Shown here: positions 1 to 9,159 of the stretch, one piece after another
Position numbering within the stretch: position 1 is the first letter of the stretch
Layout of the letters: every line of letters begins with the position of its first letter
Assembly: GCA_033344775.1 (NCBI GenBank)
Contig: JAWPMT010000005.1
Coordinates: 2,425,001 to 2,489,000 of the forward strand
Direction: 5' to 3'
DNA from: Cytophagales bacterium
Lineage (GTDB): Bacteria > Bacteroidota > Bacteroidia > Cytophagales > Cyclobacteriaceae
DNA length: 64,000 bases
Made by a program: the position numbers and the translations under genes
Notes under the pieces: model-generated
The model's input: only the letters and a program-made list of their open reading frames with translations
The model's database searches: none
What the model was told of the DNA's origin: nothing

Positions 1-1
1 C

Positions 2-2281
2 TCCAAGTTCTTGCCCATCTACTATCAGGTCTCCAGTTTCTGGAACGGACAGGAAGGATCATTCTTACTCTGGATGTTTTGGACAGCCATATTAGGAGTG
101 GTATTGATCCGAACCAACAAAGAATGGAGAGCTCCTGTGATGATCTTTGTTTCATTGACGCAGGTATTTCTTACTTCCATGATCATGGGAGTCGTTTTTC
201 TGGACCTCAAACTCGGTAGCTCGCCTTTTTTACTGCTTCGTGATGTGATCCGGGATCCCGTTTTTGCGATGAATCCCGAATTTGTACCGGAAGACGGCAA
301 TGGCTTGAACCCCTTGCTTCAAAACTATTGGATGGTCATCCACCCTCCTACTTTGTTCCTCGGATTTGCCAGTACCGTTGTTCCGTTTGCTTATTGTCTC
401 GGTGGTTTGTGGACAGGAAATTTTAAAGAATGGATCCGCCCGGCATTACCCTGGGCTCAGTTTTCTGCACTGGTACTTGGAGTAGGTATTCTCATGGGTG
501 CTTACTGGGCTTATGAAACCCTGAACTTCGGTGGCTACTGGAACTGGGATCCGGTGGAAAATGCCATCTACGTGCCCTGGCTTACGCTCGTTGCTGCGAT
601 CCACACGATGATCGCTTACAAGAAAAACGAATCAGCGCTGAAAGCTTCCATCCTCATGGTGATTGCGACATTTGTCCTGATCCTTTATTCAACCTTTTTA
701 ACTCGTAGTGGCATTTTAGGAGAAACCTCTGTGCATTCATTCACAGATCTGGGACTTCAGGGACAATTGCTACTTTACCTGTTTGCATTCCTTATTTTGT
801 CAATTGTTCTCTGCGTAAAAATTTGGAAACGGATACCTGCTACTGAAGAAGAGACATCCATGTACAGCCGGGAATTCTGGATTTTCATGGGGGCCACAGT
901 ACTGTGTCTGATGGCTTTTCAGGTGATAGTGCCTACTTCCATTCCTGTATACAATGATGTGGCCAGTTGGTTCGGAATAGAGTTGAATCTTGCACCACCA
1001 GTAGATCAAGTGGCCTACTATACGAAATACCAAATGTGGTTCTCCATTTTCATTGCGCTGCTTTCCGGTACCGGACAATTTTTCTGGTGGAAGAAAATGG
1101 ATCGTTCAGCATTTGTGAATGAGATCAAAAGCCCATTGCTGATCACTATGGTGCTATCCACCATCATCTTCTTGATTGCCAAAGTGTACGAGCCTTTCTA
1201 TTTGATCTTATTGGTCTGCTCGGTATATTCCATCGTGGCCAATGGAAAAATCTTATTAGGTCTCAAACGAACCAATTTGAAATTAGCTGGTGGCTCCGTA
1301 ACACACATTGGCATCGCCATGATGCTCATCGGTATTTTATTCTCTTCAGGATATTCAAAGATCATTTCCAAGAACAATACCGGGCTACTTTGGAGCAACG
1401 AATTACCTGATGAAGTCAATCAGGATAACCTGCTGTTATTTCTCAACGAACCTCGACAAATGGGAGACTACTCTCTGACTTATCGGGGGTTGCGAAAGAA
1501 AACCAGAGAGCATGGATTTGTAGACATTGACTACCTCGTGAATACCAACCATCCGCTGAAAGTACAGGTCATTGATCCTTTCATTTCTATCGAGGGAGAC
1601 AGCATTGCACGTGGAGACACGTTGAACCTGATCAATGGAGAGAACAGCTATTTTGAGGTAGTGTATCAAAAAGCGGATGGCAAAGTGTTTACCTTGTTCC
1701 CTCGGGTACAGCAAAACAAAAAAATGGGTACGGTGTATTCGCCAGACATCAATCGTACCTCAACAGCAGATCTGTATACGCACGTGCGTGTCTACCCCGA
1801 CCCAGAACAAGAACTGACCTGGAGCAAAACGGATACGGTCGAATTGCAGATGGGGCAGACCTTCTTTGTGAATGATTATGCCGCTCAGTTTACCGGAATA
1901 GAGCCCATGAAATCAATCGCAGGTTTCGACATTGCACCGGGGGATCTGGCGGTAAAGGCATTCCTGGAAATACAGGGAGAGTTTGAAACATATAGAGCAG
2001 AACCCATATACTTGATTCAGAACCGGATGGCAGGTAGAATCCCGGATGTGATCAATGACATTGCATCAAAGTTCACGATCCTTTCCATCAACCCGACAAC
2101 CAATACTTTTTCATTCGCATTGAATACCACACAGAAAGATTGGATCATTATGGAGGCTGTAGAAAAACCATGGATCAACATTCTTTGGATCGGCACCTTC
2201 CTGATGGTATTTGGGTTTGTCATAGCTATCATGCGGCGGTATTCGGAATTCATGAAAATGCGGGACAAAGGCGTTGAATAG
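2..2281 (+). CDS. ccmF: Heme lyase CcmF / CcsA-type cytochrome c biogenesis protein (5' partial)
   Basis: Integral membrane protein of cytochrome c maturation; CcmF-type proteins present heme for covalent attachment to apocytochrome c on the periplasmic side. The reading frame is open from base 2, so the N terminus lies outside the window and the TTG at 11 is only an internal codon. Visible are the family's entry motif WNGQEGSFLLW (fragment residues about 11-21), HPPTLFLGF near 111, and the tryptophan-rich heme-handling motif GGYWNWDPVENA near 174-185. About ten hydrophobic segments are followed by a soluble region (about 450-710) and a last membrane helix near the end, as expected of CcmF. 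It overlaps the next gene by 8 bases, suggesting co-transcription with translational coupling. Confidence 0.9.
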   Translation, partial: SKFLPIYYQVSSFWNGQEGSFLLWMFWTAILGVVLIRTNKEWRAPVMIFVSLTQVFLTSMIMGVVFLDLKLGSSPFLLLRDVIRDPVFAMNPEFVPEDGNGLNPLLQNYWMVIHPPTLFLGFASTVVPFAYCLGGLWTGNFKEWIRPALPWAQFSALVLGVGILMGAYWAYETLNFGGYWNWDPVENAIYVPWLTLVAAIHTMIAYKKNESALKASILMVIATFVLILYSTFLTRSGILGETSVHSFTDLGLQGQLLLYLFAFLILSIVLCVKIWKRIPATEEETSMYSREFWIFMGATVLCLMAFQVIVPTSIPVYNDVASWFGIELNLAPPVDQVAYYTKYQMWFSIFIALLSGTGQFFWWKKMDRSAFVNEIKSPLLITMVLSTIIFLIAKVYEPFYLILLVCSVYSIVANGKILLGLKRTNLKLAGGSVTHIGIAMMLIGILFSSGYSKIISKNNTGLLWSNELPDEVNQDNLLLFLNEPRQMGDYSLTYRGLRKKTREHGFVDIDYLVNTNHPLKVQVIDPFISIEGDSIARGDTLNLINGENSYFEVVYQKADGKVFTLFPRVQQNKKMGTVYSPDINRTSTADLYTHVRVYPDPEQELTWSKTDTVELQMGQTFFVNDYAAQFTGIEPMKSIAGFDIAPGDLAVKAFLEIQGEFETYRAEPIYLIQNRMAGRIPDVINDIASKFTILSINPTTNTFSFALNTTQKDWIIMEAVEKPWINILWIGTFLMVFGFVIAIMRRYSEFMKMRDKGVE

Positions 2282-3059
2282 CTACAAGACGGTCAGCATC
2301 ATCGGTAGTGGCAATTTGGCTTTCCACCTTTCGAAAGCCATTATCAATTCCACTACCTACAAGCTCCAGGGGATTTTTGGAAGAACCGAAGCGCGTGTCA
2401 AACGCCTGGCAGATCAGGTCGGTTGTGAATTTGACATGCTCGATGAGCCGTACCAGTTTGCCTCGGATCTGGTCATTCTATGTGTGAGTGATGATGCCAT
2501 CAAAGAAGTACTGGATGTCAATCAATTTCCTGAAGAAACACTTGTGATCCACATTGCCGGATCAGTGCCCCTTAGTATTTTCGAAGCACATGATGTACAA
2601 AATGGAGGTGTCTTTTATCCTCTGCAGACATTCTCAAAAACGCGGGAAATTGATTTTAGCGACGTTCCGATTTTCATAGAAGCACAACAACTCGAATCCT
2701 TACAAGAGCTTCAGGCCCTCGCATTTGACATTGGCGGCACCTATCGGGAACTGGATTCTGATAAAAGGCTCCAACTACATCTAGCCGCCGTATTTGCCTC
2801 CAATTTCACCAACAGCCTGATGGTCGGAGCTGAGTCACTTCTGAAGGATATAGGTCTGGAATTCCGGGTATTATACCCGCTACTAATAGAAGTGGTTGAA
2901 AAAAGCGCACGCATTGGACCTGTCGCCGCACAAACAGGTCCTGCAAAAAGATCGGATCTTGAAACCTTGAAAAAACATGAGGAATCTCTAAAAAATGAAG
3001 AAATGCGGCAACTTTATCGCCTCATGTCCGATTTAATTCGTAGGCAGAGCAATGAATAG
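2274..3059 (+). CDS. Rossmann-like / DUF2520 domain protein
   Basis: A 261-residue cytoplasmic protein with an N-terminal Rossmann nucleotide-binding fold (GSGNLAFHL, residues about 11-19) and a helical DUF2520-type C-terminal half. The architecture resembles NAD(P)-dependent reductases of the 6-phosphogluconate dehydrogenase/ProC superfamily, but no substrate is established for this family as far as I know. The start is a TTG inside the ccmF stop region (8-base overlap); no in-frame ATG precedes the nucleotide-binding motif. The stop is followed after four bases by the UbiA gene, so ccmF, this gene, the prenyltransferase and purN look like one transcription unit. Confidence 0.85.
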   Translation: MNSYKTVSIIGSGNLAFHLSKAIINSTTYKLQGIFGRTEARVKRLADQVGCEFDMLDEPYQFASDLVILCVSDDAIKEVLDVNQFPEETLVIHIAGSVPLSIFEAHDVQNGGVFYPLQTFSKTREIDFSDVPIFIEAQQLESLQELQALAFDIGGTYRELDSDKRLQLHLAAVFASNFTNSLMVGAESLLKDIGLEFRVLYPLLIEVVEKSARIGPVAAQTGPAKRSDLETLKKHEESLKNEEMRQLYRLMSDLIRRQSNE

Positions 3060-3063
3060 TTAA

Positions 3064-3906
3064 GTGAAAGCAGTTCAAAAAACGGTCTTTGGCTTTCTCA
3101 AAGCCAGTCGTATCCCTAACCTTCTGATCATCGGGGGTACTCAGATGGCCACTGCCTTCTTTCTATTGCAACAAAATATCCTTGACATTCGATTCCTCCT
3201 ACTGGTGGTCAGTACTATCATGATCGCTGCTGCCGGATATATCATCAATGATTATTACGATCAGAAAATCGACATGGTCAATCGCCCTCAAAGGGTCGTT
3301 GTGGGTGTGGAGTTGAGCAGAAGGCCTGCCATACTGGCGCACGGATCGGTCAGTATTCTAGGCATTTTACTGGGCTTTTGGGTAGATCCTCTGGTCGGGT
3401 TATTGCACGTTTTTTCATCCTCACTACTTTGGTACTATTCCAACTACCTCCGAAGATTACCCCTCATCGGTAACGTTTCTATTTCCTTACTTAGCGGTCT
3501 GTCCATTATGATCGTACTCGTGTTCTTTAAGAGTGCCCATAAAATTGCTTTTATCTACGCTTTGTTCGCTTTCCTCATGGTACTCATCAGAGAAGTATTA
3601 AAAGATATTGAAGATGTGAAAGGAGATGAAGCTTTTGGCGTTCAGACTGTCCCCGTGATCTGGGGCATCCGAGGAGCGAAGTTTCTGATCTATCTGGTGG
3701 TTATTTCCGGCAGTGCCTTGTTAGTCTATCTGTTGATTACCTATCAAAATGTCATCCTAAGGTTCTACTTTCTGGGATTAACGCCCCTATTCATTTGGTT
3801 CATTTATATGTTGATCCGCGCCGATACAAGGAAGCAGTTTCGTCGATTACATTTATTTTGCGACACCATTGTATTCTCTGGTTTACTTAGTTTACTGTTT
3901 CATTGA
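3064..3906 (+). CDS. UbiA-family prenyltransferase (geranylgeranylglycerol-phosphate geranylgeranyltransferase-like)
   Basis: Polytopic membrane enzyme of 280 residues that transfers a polyprenyl chain from its diphosphate to an acceptor. It has the two Asp-rich Mg-diphosphate motifs of UbiA enzymes: NDYYDQKIDMVNRP at about 73-86 and KDIEDVKGD at about 179-187, set between predicted membrane helices. Bacteroidota proteins of this type are usually annotated as geranylgeranylglycerol-phosphate geranylgeranyltransferases by similarity to archaeal lipid enzymes; the acceptor cannot be read from sequence, and a quinone or heme O acceptor is an alternative. The chosen start is GTG at 3064, directly after the DUF2520 stop. 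Confidence 0.8.
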   Translation: MKAVQKTVFGFLKASRIPNLLIIGGTQMATAFFLLQQNILDIRFLLLVVSTIMIAAAGYIINDYYDQKIDMVNRPQRVVVGVELSRRPAILAHGSVSILGILLGFWVDPLVGLLHVFSSSLLWYYSNYLRRLPLIGNVSISLLSGLSIMIVLVFFKSAHKIAFIYALFAFLMVLIREVLKDIEDVKGDEAFGVQTVPVIWGIRGAKFLIYLVVISGSALLVYLLITYQNVILRFYFLGLTPLFIWFIYMLIRADTRKQFRRLHLFCDTIVFSGLLSLLFH

Positions 3907-3911
3907 TCTAC

Positions 3912-4484
3912 ATGCATAAAATCGCTGTTTTCGCATCGGGTAGTGGTACCAATGCCCAAAACCTGGCTGACTATTTTTCAGATAACCACCAAATTGAAAT
4001 TGCGAAAATCTACTCCAATCGGGCTAGTGCATTTGTCCACGAAAGGGCGAAAAGGATGGGAATTCCAAGCACCACATTTACACGAGAGGAATTTAAATCC
4101 GATGCGTTTGTTCGTCAATTGAAAGAAGAGGGTATTAATTGCATCGTACTGGCAGGTTTTCTTTGGCTCATTCCAGCATCATTAATTAAAGGGTTCGATC
4201 AAAAGATCATCAACATCCACCCTTCTTTGTTACCGGCATTCGGTGGCAAGGGCATGTATGGCGGTCATGTCCACGAAGCCGTAGTTGCGAGTGGAGCTAC
4301 CGAGTCCGGCATTACTATTCATTTGGTCAATGAAAAATATGATGAAGGCAAAGTTCTTTTTCAGGCCAAAACAGCCGTAACAAGTATCGATGACCCAGAC
4401 TCACTGGCTGGTCGCATCCATGAATTGGAATATGAACACTTCCCAAAAGTGATTGAAAAATATCTACTGGAAGGCAATTTGTAA
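3912..4484 (+). CDS. purN: Phosphoribosylglycinamide formyltransferase (GART)
   Basis: Third step of purine synthesis: transfers the formyl group of 10-formyltetrahydrofolate to GAR. The N-terminal phosphate-binding loop FASGSGTNAQN, the catalytic-site segment NIHPSLLPAFGGKGMYG (Asn and His of the formyltransferase triad) and the GITIHLVNEKYDEG segment supplying the Asp are all present. Length is about 190 residues, normal for PurN. I chose ATG 3912 over an upstream TTG at 3903 because the family starts a few residues before KIAVFASGSG; either start lies within a few bases of the UbiA stop (3904-3906), so translation is probably coupled. It is the only purine gene in this cluster; purH sits 43 kb away. 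Confidence 0.93.
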   Translation: MHKIAVFASGSGTNAQNLADYFSDNHQIEIAKIYSNRASAFVHERAKRMGIPSTTFTREEFKSDAFVRQLKEEGINCIVLAGFLWLIPASLIKGFDQKIINIHPSLLPAFGGKGMYGGHVHEAVVASGATESGITIHLVNEKYDEGKVLFQAKTAVTSIDDPDSLAGRIHELEYEHFPKVIEKYLLEGNL

Positions 4485-4532
4485 GCCAGGTAATCAGCAA
4501 CCCATTAAATTGCATTCACAGAAATCAAGCGT

Positions 4533-5078
4533 ATGGCAAACCTGAAGCAGCAAAAGATCTTTTATCTATCACTGATCATCGTGTTATTGGTGACCTTGGG
4601 GTTTACCAGCTACTATTTGCTGGGAGGTTTTAAGCCCAGAGAAGTCGTAAAAGTCGGCCCGCAAAAAAGAAATATCGTCGGTAAATCATTCAAGGGTTTC
4701 TATAAGCATCCTGATCTCGAACAGATATGGATTGAAAATCGGGAACTCCTGGAATCGGGAGATGTTCCCGGAACTTTTGCCGTGATTACCTATCAGAATA
4801 GCTCACTGGACAATGATGAAGTCCAGCAGTTTATCGGAATAGCCATTGATGGAGGCATGGCAGAAATCCCCGTGGGTTTTGAAGTGAAGGAACTGAAAAT
4901 GGAACAACGACTTATGATCCCCTTGCTCATGCATCCGCTGGTAAGACCTTCTCCAAGAACCATCGAGGGATTGTTCAATGATTTCGCCCAAAAAGAAGGT
5001 CATGAACTCGGAGACTTTACCCTCGAATTGCATTTCGAAGACAACAGCATGATCGTGGAGATCCCGATTATCGATTAG
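4533..5078 (+). CDS. Membrane-anchored GyrI-like (effector-binding) domain protein
   Basis: A 181-residue protein with one N-terminal membrane segment (about residues 9-30) followed by a soluble domain of about 140 residues. The pattern FAVITYQ ... FIGIAIDGG ... RPSPRTIEGLFNDFAQKEGHEL ... LELH looks like the alpha/beta GyrI/AraC effector-binding fold, an inference from pattern, not a confident family match. It follows purN by 48 bases in the same direction and converges on the DUF3089 gene, overlapping its 3' end by 11 bases. Proteins of this shape may sense or bind small hydrophobic molecules at the membrane; no function is known to me. Confidence 0.6.
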   Translation: MANLKQQKIFYLSLIIVLLVTLGFTSYYLLGGFKPREVVKVGPQKRNIVGKSFKGFYKHPDLEQIWIENRELLESGDVPGTFAVITYQNSSLDNDEVQQFIGIAIDGGMAEIPVGFEVKELKMEQRLMIPLLMHPLVRPSPRTIEGLFNDFAQKEGHELGDFTLELHFEDNSMIVEIPIID

Positions 5079-6111
5079 CTTCCTGAAACCTTTCTACTCG
5101 TAGGGCTACATTCTCACGGATATTCATATAGAATAAGTTGTAGTCGACCACATGGTATCTTTTCCAGTTCATCAGGAAATTGCCAAAAAACTTCGGCTTG
5201 CTGATCCACAATATCCCCTGATGATTTTGCGCATCATTCAACTCTGAGTGGATCTTCCTATAATTCCTTAGTACGCCACCCTGGTTTTTAGATGCCGGCG
5301 CATAGGTTTCGTCCACTTTCCAATTGAGGGGATTGACATTTAAGGCATTGTGATAGGTGGTTCGAAAACTTGCTGGATAATAGTCTTTCGCATAGGTATT
5401 CCAGGTAACCCAACACCCTGTATCGTCCGCATTCGCACAAGGTGAAATTTTGTCAAACAGATCCCACTGCAAGGGCATCCCAATAATATAGGCAGCTATC
5501 AATTGCTCCTGGAGAGGTTTGTTTTCTATATAATCCTTAATCAATCGTGCAGCATGCAGCGTGCCCTGACTATGTGAAGCGATGATCAAATTCCTCCCCT
5601 GATTCCAATTTTCCAAATAATGTTCAAATGCCTTTTTCACATCCTCATAAGCATGGTCCAGCGCTTTTTGCTTCAGAATAAGGTCTTTCGTCAAAAACAC
5701 GTTGTAGTGCGCCTGGCGATACCTGGGTGCATAGACCCTGGCAGATCCATTGAATACTGATGCCTGATTTTTGATGGTCGACTCATCTATTCTCTTATTG
5801 AGCTTTTGGTCATTGAGGTCTGCGTTCCACGGGTTTTCAGGTGCCTGCTTACCTGTGTAAATGGTAGGATGCACAAAAAACACATCAACTCGCGCGTCAG
5901 CCTGACCATCCTTGAGCTCACCCGCCTTCCCCGGCACAAGATCCGCCGCATCTTGCTGATCTGGGTGTCCGGCCCACATGGCCAAATCAGTATAATCCGG
6001 AGCAGTTGGCAGTTTCTTCAGATCTTCAATCCCGTATTTATCAACCTTCTTCTGGGCCCCGGCAATCAGCGAACAACTAAAAAAGAGTAAAAGGAGAGGT
6101 AGTTTCTTCAT
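5068..6111 (-). CDS. DUF3089 alpha/beta-hydrolase, secreted
   Basis: A 347-residue exported protein: the first about 18 residues are a signal peptide ending near LIAGAQ. The core carries the nucleophile elbow ASHSQGT (about residues 170-176) in a lipase-like alpha/beta-hydrolase setting, plus the VFFVHPTIY segment seen in DUF3089 proteins, which are predicted esterases or lipases of unknown substrate. The gene is monocistronic by appearance and converges on the upstream plus-strand gene with an 11-base 3' overlap. Confidence 0.8.
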   Translation of the reverse strand: MKKLPLLLLFFSCSLIAGAQKKVDKYGIEDLKKLPTAPDYTDLAMWAGHPDQQDAADLVPGKAGELKDGQADARVDVFFVHPTIYTGKQAPENPWNADLNDQKLNKRIDESTIKNQASVFNGSARVYAPRYRQAHYNVFLTKDLILKQKALDHAYEDVKKAFEHYLENWNQGRNLIIASHSQGTLHAARLIKDYIENKPLQEQLIAAYIIGMPLQWDLFDKISPCANADDTGCWVTWNTYAKDYYPASFRTTYHNALNVNPLNWKVDETYAPASKNQGGVLRNYRKIHSELNDAQNHQGILWISKPKFFGNFLMNWKRYHVVDYNLFYMNIRENVALRVERFQEANR

Positions 6112-6228
6112 GTTTGGAAATGATGTGACAAGATGTAGAATCTTGGCTAATTATCTCGTCATCAACGCGACATGAATTAAAAACGTCATGACCGGAGATT
6201 GTTTTAGTTTTATGAAAAAAAGTGCGTC

Positions 6229-7068
6229 ATGAAACGAAACCCGACCTATCTCATTGCAATTTGCCTGATGCTATTATCGGCCTGTAGTACACCGAAATCC
6301 GAAGAGCAGCAATCAACAGCAGAAGCTACCACGCCAGCAGTAGAAGTGCCGAAAGGGGAAATCACCTACTCGGCGGATACCATCGACATGAAAGGCTATT
6401 TTGCCACAAATGCGGCAGCTGGTGCTAAAGTTCCAGGGATTCTCGTCATCCACGAATGGTGGGGTCACAATGATTACGCACGAAAAAGAGCAGATATGCT
6501 CGCGGACCTTGGGTATGTCGCACTGGCCATCGATATGTATGGAGACGGCAAAGTCGCTGAACATCCTCAAGATGCCGGAAAGTTCTCTGGCATGGTCTTC
6601 CAAAACCTGGATCAATCAAGGGCAAAATTCGAAGCTGCATTGAAAACATTACAGGATCATCCCAATGTGGATCCTGATAAAATTGCGGCTATCGGCTATT
6701 GTTTCGGAGGTGCCGTAGCGATCAACATGGCCAATGCTGGATATGACCTGGATGCAGTCGCAGCATTTCACAGCAGTTTAGGAATGGCATTTCAACCCAA
6801 TGCCGAAACCTTAAAGGCAAAAATTTTGGTTTGCAATGGCGCGGATGACCCATTCATTTCAGAAGAATCCATTGTCGCTTTCAAACAAGCTTATGAAAGC
6901 TTTGGTACAGACATGAAATACGTCTCCTATCCAGGGGCTGTGCATAGCTTTACTAGCAAAGAAGCAGATGCCAACGGAGAAAAGTTCAATTTACCTCTTG
7001 CATATAATGAGGAAGCAGATGCAGCTTCGTGGAAAGAAATGCAAGAATTATTTGCATCGGTATTCTGA
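6229..7068 (+). CDS. Dienelactone hydrolase family lipoprotein
   Basis: A 279-residue alpha/beta hydrolase with a lipoprotein signal (LLSAC lipobox, Cys near residue 19), so it is probably anchored in the envelope. The dienelactone hydrolase triad is visible: nucleophile Cys in GYCFGG (about residue 158), Asp in GADDPF and His in GAVHSF near the C terminus. These enzymes hydrolyse lactones or esters; the natural substrate here is unknown. It stands alone between a convergent-divergent pair, with an AT-rich leader containing TAGTTTTA about 25 bases before the ATG, a partial match to the phylum's -7 box. Confidence 0.85.
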   Translation: MKRNPTYLIAICLMLLSACSTPKSEEQQSTAEATTPAVEVPKGEITYSADTIDMKGYFATNAAAGAKVPGILVIHEWWGHNDYARKRADMLADLGYVALAIDMYGDGKVAEHPQDAGKFSGMVFQNLDQSRAKFEAALKTLQDHPNVDPDKIAAIGYCFGGAVAINMANAGYDLDAVAAFHSSLGMAFQPNAETLKAKILVCNGADDPFISEESIVAFKQAYESFGTDMKYVSYPGAVHSFTSKEADANGEKFNLPLAYNEEADAASWKEMQELFASVF

Positions 7069-7132
7069 TCAATCAACGATTCTTTTAAACCGCTCACCGA
7101 AAAGGCTAGTGGAAACATGGATTCGATTGTAT

Positions 7133-7160
7133 TTTGCAGATAATTTTTTAAATTATTTTG
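7133..7160 (+). promoter_or_regulatory. Putative Bacteroidota-type promoter of the 7180 gene
   Basis: TTTG at 7133-7136 and TTATTTTG at 7153-7160 are separated by 16 bases and lie 20 bases before the ATG at 7180. This resembles the -33 TTTG / -7 TAnnTTTG promoter, though the -7 box is one base off. Confidence 0.35.
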
Positions 7161-7179
7161 AGAATATTAAGTTTTGAGC

Positions 7180-9129
7180 ATGATCCGGGTTTTTACTATC
7201 CTTTTCTTATTCATGGTCAGTCTGCCTGCGTTGGCACAGCAGCCTGATAATTATTCGGATTATTCCTATCTCTGGGAAAACTCCAAAGAAGCCCTCAAAG
7301 CCAAAAAGAAGGCTGAAAAACAACGCCTCAAAGAGCTCAAGAAACTCCAGAAATCAGGTAGTATTCCAACAGATGTCACACCTGCTGACACCACACAAAA
7401 CCCCGCAGAAAACCTGAATGTATCTGCGGATAGCACTACCGTACCTCAGGACTCTTTGCAGCAAGAAAGTGTTACCCTCTCCGACAGCCTACAAACGCAA
7501 CCTAAGGATAGTTTACAAACCCAACCCACTGACAGCTTCCAACAAGAAGCACTCTCGGAAACGGAAATTGCCACAGATTCGTTGGAGCAATCTACTACTC
7601 CCGAAAAGGTAGATGGTCAGTCCAAAGGCGAACCACAAGAACCGGTGATAGAGACCCCAATAGAAGAAAAAGCGCCTGAAGTTGAAGATCTGGAACCGGC
7701 GGTTGAAGAAACAACAGAAGGTATCCCGCTAGAAGAAGAAACGATAGTTGAAGATCCTTCGGCCGAGGAAGAAACACCAATTAAGCCAAAAGAAAAGAAG
7801 AAAGTAGCGCCCATGGGCGACTTCAGGAGTGGTCTGCCCAATAGTTCGCCCAGTCAGGTAAATGCGGGATTGACCTTCACCCAAATTGACGGTCAAAACT
7901 ATGTAGGAATGATCCTCAATCCGGAATTCTCAATCGGGAAAGTCGGTGTGGGACTCAATGTACCAATCCTGTACGGTCTGGATGATCAGAAGGTACGAAC
8001 AGATATTTTTGAAGATGGTGTAGGTGCTGCTCGACTCATTACTTATTTAAGATATGGCGTCCAAAAACGAGATCCGGTTTACTTCCGTGTGGGCCAATTG
8101 GATGGCATCAGCATTGGATTTGGTGGCCTGGTGAACAACTACACCAACAGTACCAGTCTTGAGAAACGAAAATTGGGCTTACACCTGGATTTCAATTGGC
8201 GTGGACTGGGAGGAATAGAGGCCATGTACTCTGATTTTGATCCCGCTTCTCAAAACTTATTGGTGATCCGACCTTATGCCCGGCCACTGGCCACTACTGG
8301 CATTCCAATCATTAGGACCTTTGAAATTGGTGCCACATTTGCAAGTGACAAAGATCAAACAAGTATTGCATCTACAGATAGCACGTCTACATCATATGCA
8401 TTGACAGAAGATGGAATCAGTGCCTTTGGCATTGATGCAGGATTTACGGTCTGGAAAATTCCATTCATTCAGGTCGATGCTTTTTTTACCTACTCTAAGC
8501 TCAGTCTTTTAAAAGGTGGCTTGTCAGATTCCCTCTCGGTATTAGCCCAAACCGATGACAGGCTTATTTTGAGAAACTATGCTGATGGCAGTGGTTGGAG
8601 TTATGGAATGAATTTCCGACTCAATTTTATTGCCGACCTGTTCCATACGGATATTCGAATCGAGCGTTTGAGTTATTCACAGCATTTTATCCCTCAGTTT
8701 TTCGACTTTAATTATGAATTGAATAAAGATACCCGGATATTCTCAACCGTCGGGGCAGAAAAAAAATCAGGAATTTATGGTAGCCTAACCGGACATATCT
8801 TACAGAAAGTCCGATTAGGCGGAAGCTTGCTCATTCCCGACAATGTCAGTGAAACAGCACCAGCAGTGATCCAACTGAATGCGACCGTGGACCGACTGGC
8901 CAACAAGTTTTCTATTCATGCTTTGTACCTTAAAGGAGGCCTGGCCGATCTGAGCGATGCCTTCAAACTCGATGAGCGATCCATTGCGAAAGTTCGATTT
9001 GCCTATCACATGAACAATTGGCTGGTAGTTGGTACCGATTACTATTGGGCCTTTACCCCAACCGCAGATGGTTCCATAGAAGCTACCGAGTATGTTTCTC
9101 CTTACATTGGAGTTTCGATACAGTTTTAA
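7180..9129 (+). CDS. Exported protein with acidic low-complexity linker and barrel-like C-terminal domain
   Basis: A protein of about 649 residues in three parts. Residues 1-20 form a signal peptide (cleavage after ALA). A coiled, Lys-rich stretch (EALKAKKKAEKQRLKELKK) is followed by about 150 residues of Ser/Thr/Gln/Glu-rich low complexity with repeated DSLQ words. From about residue 210 the sequence alternates polar and aromatic residues and ends in YVSPYIGVSIQF, typical of an outer-membrane beta-barrel with terminal Phe. I do not recognise a named family. The start ATG 7180 is preferred to a TTG at 7174 because it gives a standard signal peptide. A guess is a porin-like or structural outer-membrane protein with a periplasmic spacer. 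Confidence 0.7.
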   Translation: MIRVFTILFLFMVSLPALAQQPDNYSDYSYLWENSKEALKAKKKAEKQRLKELKKLQKSGSIPTDVTPADTTQNPAENLNVSADSTTVPQDSLQQESVTLSDSLQTQPKDSLQTQPTDSFQQEALSETEIATDSLEQSTTPEKVDGQSKGEPQEPVIETPIEEKAPEVEDLEPAVEETTEGIPLEEETIVEDPSAEEETPIKPKEKKKVAPMGDFRSGLPNSSPSQVNAGLTFTQIDGQNYVGMILNPEFSIGKVGVGLNVPILYGLDDQKVRTDIFEDGVGAARLITYLRYGVQKRDPVYFRVGQLDGISIGFGGLVNNYTNSTSLEKRKLGLHLDFNWRGLGGIEAMYSDFDPASQNLLVIRPYARPLATTGIPIIRTFEIGATFASDKDQTSIASTDSTSTSYALTEDGISAFGIDAGFTVWKIPFIQVDAFFTYSKLSLLKGGLSDSLSVLAQTDDRLILRNYADGSGWSYGMNFRLNFIADLFHTDIRIERLSYSQHFIPQFFDFNYELNKDTRIFSTVGAEKKSGIYGSLTGHILQKVRLGGSLLIPDNVSETAPAVIQLNATVDRLANKFSIHALYLKGGLADLSDAFKLDERSIAKVRFAYHMNNWLVVGTDYYWAFTPTADGSIEATEYVSPYIGVSIQF

Positions 9130-9159
9130 ACTTCGATAAGCTTGATTTATAACAGAATG

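Noticed and set aside
9132-9150. Terminator after the 7180 gene (CTTCGATAAGCTTGATTTAT)
   Set aside because: Arms do not pair well and there is no T-run; it may only be a decayed copy of the dispersed repeat.
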